A stretch of DNA of 64,000 bases from an uncultured Acidobacteriota bacterium (GTDB lineage Bacteria > Acidobacteriota > Terriglobia > Terriglobales > Acidobacteriaceae): positions 62,001 through 126,000 of the forward strand of contig CAIQPK010000064.1 of NCBI GenBank assembly GCA_903873705.1, given 5' to 3'. Every line of letters begins with the position of its first letter. Position 1 is the first letter of the stretch. A program made the position numbers and the translations under genes. The notes below the pieces were generated by a model. The model was not told the DNA's origin and did not search any database. It saw nothing but the letters and a program-made list of their open reading frames with translations. This document shows positions 61,891-64,000 of this stretch, piece by piece.

Positions 61891-62199
61891 GCGTCTCTCG
61901 AGGAGCGGCACGACAGGGATGAACCAAGCCAGTTAACCCCGCTTCAAGTCGAGCTTTAACTCCTTCCCTAAGCCCTTCATTCCGAATTCCTTATCCCCCT
62001 GAGCCTGTTCCGGTTCTGTCCCCCCTCTAGCCACAACCCTCGCGAGACCAGCACCACCGCCTTCGCAAACTTTGCGTGTGTTTTGCCTTTGCGAACTTTG
62101 CGTGAAACGCCTTTGGCCTTCGCCCTTGCTTTTCCAACCCACCCAGCCCACCTGTGATTTAATAGAGCCTGACAAACGAGCACACCGAAGGAGCCACCC
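61891..62199. other. 309-bp spacer, no gene seen
   Basis: Contains two copies of a short CTTTGCGTG-type motif (around 62072 and 62095, CAAACTTTGCGTG and CGAACTTTGCGTG) and a GAAGGAG just before the next gene. No frame with start, ribosome site and coding character was found. Confidence 0.5.
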
Positions 62200-62484
62200 A
62201 TGGCCAACATGATCCTCCCCCACGACGAGCGCCACCTCACCCCCGACGAAGTCGAGTCCCTCGACCGCCGTCGCCGTCGCGGCCAGCTTTTCCTCACCAT
62301 GGGCTTCCAGTGCCTCATTGTGGCCACCCTGCTCACCGTCTGGGCCGGCCAGGACCTCACCTACTCCCCCGGCTGGGCACACCCCATCGCCTATTGGGAC
62401 GGCATCGCCTTCATCGCGGCCTTCATCTTCCTCGTCAACGGCATCCGCCTCAAGCGCGGCTCCAACGAGTTCATCAGCTACTAA
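62200..62484 (+). CDS. Small membrane protein (94 aa)
   Basis: A charged N-terminus (DEVESLDRRRRRGQ) precedes two hydrophobic segments (LFLTMGFQCLIVATLLTVWAG and IAFIAAFIFLVNGI). GAAGGAG lies upstream of ATG 62200 and a hairpin terminator follows. Function unknown. Confidence 0.68.
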   Translation: MANMILPHDERHLTPDEVESLDRRRRRGQLFLTMGFQCLIVATLLTVWAGQDLTYSPGWAHPIAYWDGIAFIAAFIFLVNGIRLKRGSNEFISY

Positions 62485-62510
62485 CTTCGACCGTCACTCA
62501 CGACGCACCA

Positions 62511-62536
62511 ACGGCGAGCCATCCAAGGCTCGCCGT
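62511..62536 (+). terminator. Hairpin terminator
   Basis: ACGGCGAGCC pairs with GGCTCGCCGT across ATCCAA, 26 bases after the stop of the small membrane protein gene. The following TTAGTGTTTG is only weakly T-rich. Confidence 0.65.
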
Positions 62537-62563
62537 TAGTGTTTGCGCATCTCCCGCTTCTAA

Positions 62564-62644
62564 GTACCCCAAGGCTCTAGCCTTGGGTCTCATAGGCTCT
62601 ATTAGGTACCCCAAGGCTTTAGCCTTGGGTCTCATAGGCTCTAT
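62564..62644. repeat. Two direct copies of a 39-bp palindrome-containing repeat, plus a third hairpin
   Basis: Bases 62564-62602 and 62606-62644 are nearly identical (one C/T difference in the centre). Each contains CCCAAGGCT paired with AGCCTTGGG. A third hairpin follows at 62652-62679, CGGGCTTTA with TAAAGCCCG. The array lies between two converging genes and may act as a bidirectional terminator or be a REP-like element. Confidence 0.88.
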
Positions 62645-62692
62645 AACGAATCGGGCTTTAGCCCCTGGGGTAAAGCCCGCACCAGCAATCCC

Positions 62693-63157
62693 TCAATGCC
62701 GCCGCCCACCCAGCGCCCAAACCTCCTCCGGCCGTCCCACCATCAGCACCACAAAGCACAACACAAACACCGACCAGTCCAGCGACGCCCCCCAATACAT
62801 CCAGAACGCCGCCCCCGGCCCCGGATACCCACCCGACAGCCACATCGCCCCCATCAGCAGCATCCCGAAGAAGCTGGCCAGCTTCGTCCTCAAGCCCAGC
62901 ACCAGCGCCACCCCGATCAGCAACTCACCATAAGCCACCGCAAACGCCATCGGCGTAGCCGCATGAGCCAGGATGAACCGCAGCACCGGCACCATGAACG
63001 GAAACGCCCCATGCTGCACAAACCCGGCAAGGTATTTCTCAAACCCGCCATGCAGCGTAAACGCCGTCCCAAACACCTTGTACTGCCCAAACACCAAGAA
63101 AAACAGCCCCACCCCAATCCGCAGCAGGGCCACCGCACGCGCATTCCCATCTCTCAT
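62693..63157 (-). CDS. DoxX-family membrane protein
   Basis: A 154-residue protein with four hydrophobic segments, starting ALLRIGVGLFFLVFGQYKVFG, which is the DoxX N-terminal pattern, and including MAFAVAYGELLIGVALVLGL and ASFFGMLLMGAMWLS. The start is ATG 63157; a TTG at 63163 would add two residues. DoxX-like proteins are found in quinone- and sulfur-oxidising systems and in redox stress, but the role of this type is open. Confidence 0.75.
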   Translation of the reverse strand: MRDGNARAVALLRIGVGLFFLVFGQYKVFGTAFTLHGGFEKYLAGFVQHGAFPFMVPVLRFILAHAATPMAFAVAYGELLIGVALVLGLRTKLASFFGMLLMGAMWLSGGYPGPGAAFWMYWGASLDWSVFVLCFVVLMVGRPEEVWALGGRRH

Positions 63158-63227
63158 GCCCAAAAGTCTACCCGACGCACACCCCGCCGCTCTGCTATCG
63201 TGACTAGTTCACCCGAGGACCCACTCC

Positions 63228-64000
63228 TTGCTCGCGATCATCACCTTCCTTCAAGACACGGCACAGCAGCCCGTAGGATTCAGTCCCGCTCATCACGATC
63301 ATGCCGGCCCCGCCGCGCTGCATGCGTTCTCGACACTCGAAGTGGCCGCCGCCGCGCTCCTCATCCTCGCCTCCGCAGCCCTCTTCGCCTACCGCCTCCG
63401 CCCCATCGCCACGAACATCCTGCACGCCAAAAAAGACCCCGCTAACACCCTCGCCCCACTCAACAAACGGACCTGGGCGTTCTTCTGGGAAGTTCTTTGC
63501 CAGGCCAAAGTCATCCAGCAGCGCCCCCTCCCCGGCATCGCCCACGCCTTCGTCTTCTGGGGATTCCTCGCCTTCGCGCTGGTCTCGCTCAACCACATCG
63601 CCACGGGCTTCCACCTCGAATTCCTCGAAAGGATAGGCGTCGTCGGCGCCTTCTACTTCAACTTCGCCGCCCTCTGGGCACTGCTCGTCGCCATCTCCAT
63701 CGCTGGCCTTTTCGTCCGGCGCTTCTTCGTCCGCCCCATCTGGCTGGGCAAAAAAGTCTCCTACGAATCCGGCTTCATCGCCTTCCTCATCTTCGTGCTG
63801 ATGGCCACCTACCTCGCCTCATTCGGCGTCAACGACAACAGCACCGCAGCCACCGCCCTCTGGTGGACCCACACCCTCGCCCTGCTCATCTTCCTCCCCC
63901 TCATCCCCCGCACCAAGCACCTCCACCTCGTCCTCTCCCCGCTCACCGTCTTCCTCGAGCGCAAGGGCTTCTCCGACATCCCACCCCTCCAGGGCGACGA
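63228..64000 (+). CDS. Membrane subunit of a heterodisulfide-reductase-like Fe-S oxidoreductase, C-terminus beyond window
   Basis: The frame runs from TTG 63228 (GAGG nine bases upstream) to the window edge without a stop. Hydrophobic segments occur at LEVAAAALLILASAALFAY, GIAHAFVFWGFLAFALVSL, VVGAFYFNFAALWALLVAISIAGLF and FIAFLIFVLMATYLASFG. WGFLAF and HTLALLIFLPLIPRTKHLH match NarI-like membrane domains fused to cysteine-rich (Fe-S)-binding regions in GlpC/HdrD-type proteins. His residues in these segments could ligate haem. The Fe-S part is expected to the right. Confidence 0.72.
   Translation, partial: MLAIITFLQDTAQQPVGFSPAHHDHAGPAALHAFSTLEVAAAALLILASAALFAYRLRPIATNILHAKKDPANTLAPLNKRTWAFFWEVLCQAKVIQQRPLPGIAHAFVFWGFLAFALVSLNHIATGFHLEFLERIGVVGAFYFNFAALWALLVAISIAGLFVRRFFVRPIWLGKKVSYESGFIAFLIFVLMATYLASFGVNDNSTAATALWWTHTLALLIFLPLIPRTKHLHLVLSPLTVFLERKGFSDIPPLQGD

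Overview
The window looks like a chromosomal segment of an acidobacterium (Acidobacteriota, probably Terriglobia, close to Edaphobacter/Granulicella/Terriglobus). I infer this from the strong bias to C-ending codons in the right-hand two thirds, a minus-strand site-2-protease/trpS/scpA/scpB/rluB set, many secreted proteins of unknown function, and spacers full of short palindromic and hexamer repeats. No rRNA is present, so the assignment is by recognition only.

The window falls into two parts. Positions 1 to about 22,150 are a genomic island that abuts the 3' end of a tRNA-Phe gene (22152-22226). Its genes have more mixed codon use than those to the right and are almost all conflict or mobility genes. 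In order: (a) a three-gene restriction-modification-like operon read leftwards: MmeI-like DNA methyltransferase without a visible nuclease motif, DEAD/DEAH helicase, and a GIY-YIG nuclease cut by the window edge; (b) a tightly overlapped operon in which a DnaJ appears to be split into a 54-residue zinc-finger protein and a membrane-anchored J-domain protein, followed by a 72-residue protein and an HNH nuclease, with a divergent XRE regulator; (c) a metallophosphoesterase and an alpha/beta hydrolase; (d) a small operon ending in a serine recombinase whose catalytic N-terminus is readable only from a CTG start or across a one-base C-tract slip; (e) a replication/excision/integration block with a DUF1376-like protein, an excisionase-like protein and a tyrosine integrase; (f) a five-gene GTPase-centred system: calcineurin-like phosphoesterase, GASH-like helical protein, two TRAFAC-type double-GTPase proteins and GAP1.

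From 22.2 kb to the end the content is ordinary chromosome: adenosine deaminase, alpha-glucan phosphorylase, Bcp peroxiredoxin, CE4 deacetylase, 2Fe-2S ferredoxin, an ECF sigma/anti-sigma/PDZ cluster, a Tat-exported phosphatase, an RNase HI-like protein, a TolC-family protein, a LOG-family protein, RluB, ScpB, a PiT phosphate transporter, a macro-domain protein, a purine nucleoside permease, an aldo/keto reductase, a BCS1-like AAA ATPase, ScpA, TrpS, a site-2-protease-like protein and several envelope proteins. The usual scpA-scpB adjacency is broken by about 6.7 kb of other genes.

Oddities in the chromosomal part include a perfect 75-bp in-frame duplication in the macro domain, a site-2-protease-like protein with HDxxQ in place of HExxH, an amylase-like protein that has lost its catalytic core and whose signal peptide is encoded by a dispersed repeat, a frameshifted paralogue at 32.6 kb, and several families of short intergenic repeats. 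The best candidates for something new are the split-DnaJ/HNH operon (5761-7828) and the exact composition of the GTPase system (15415-21580).
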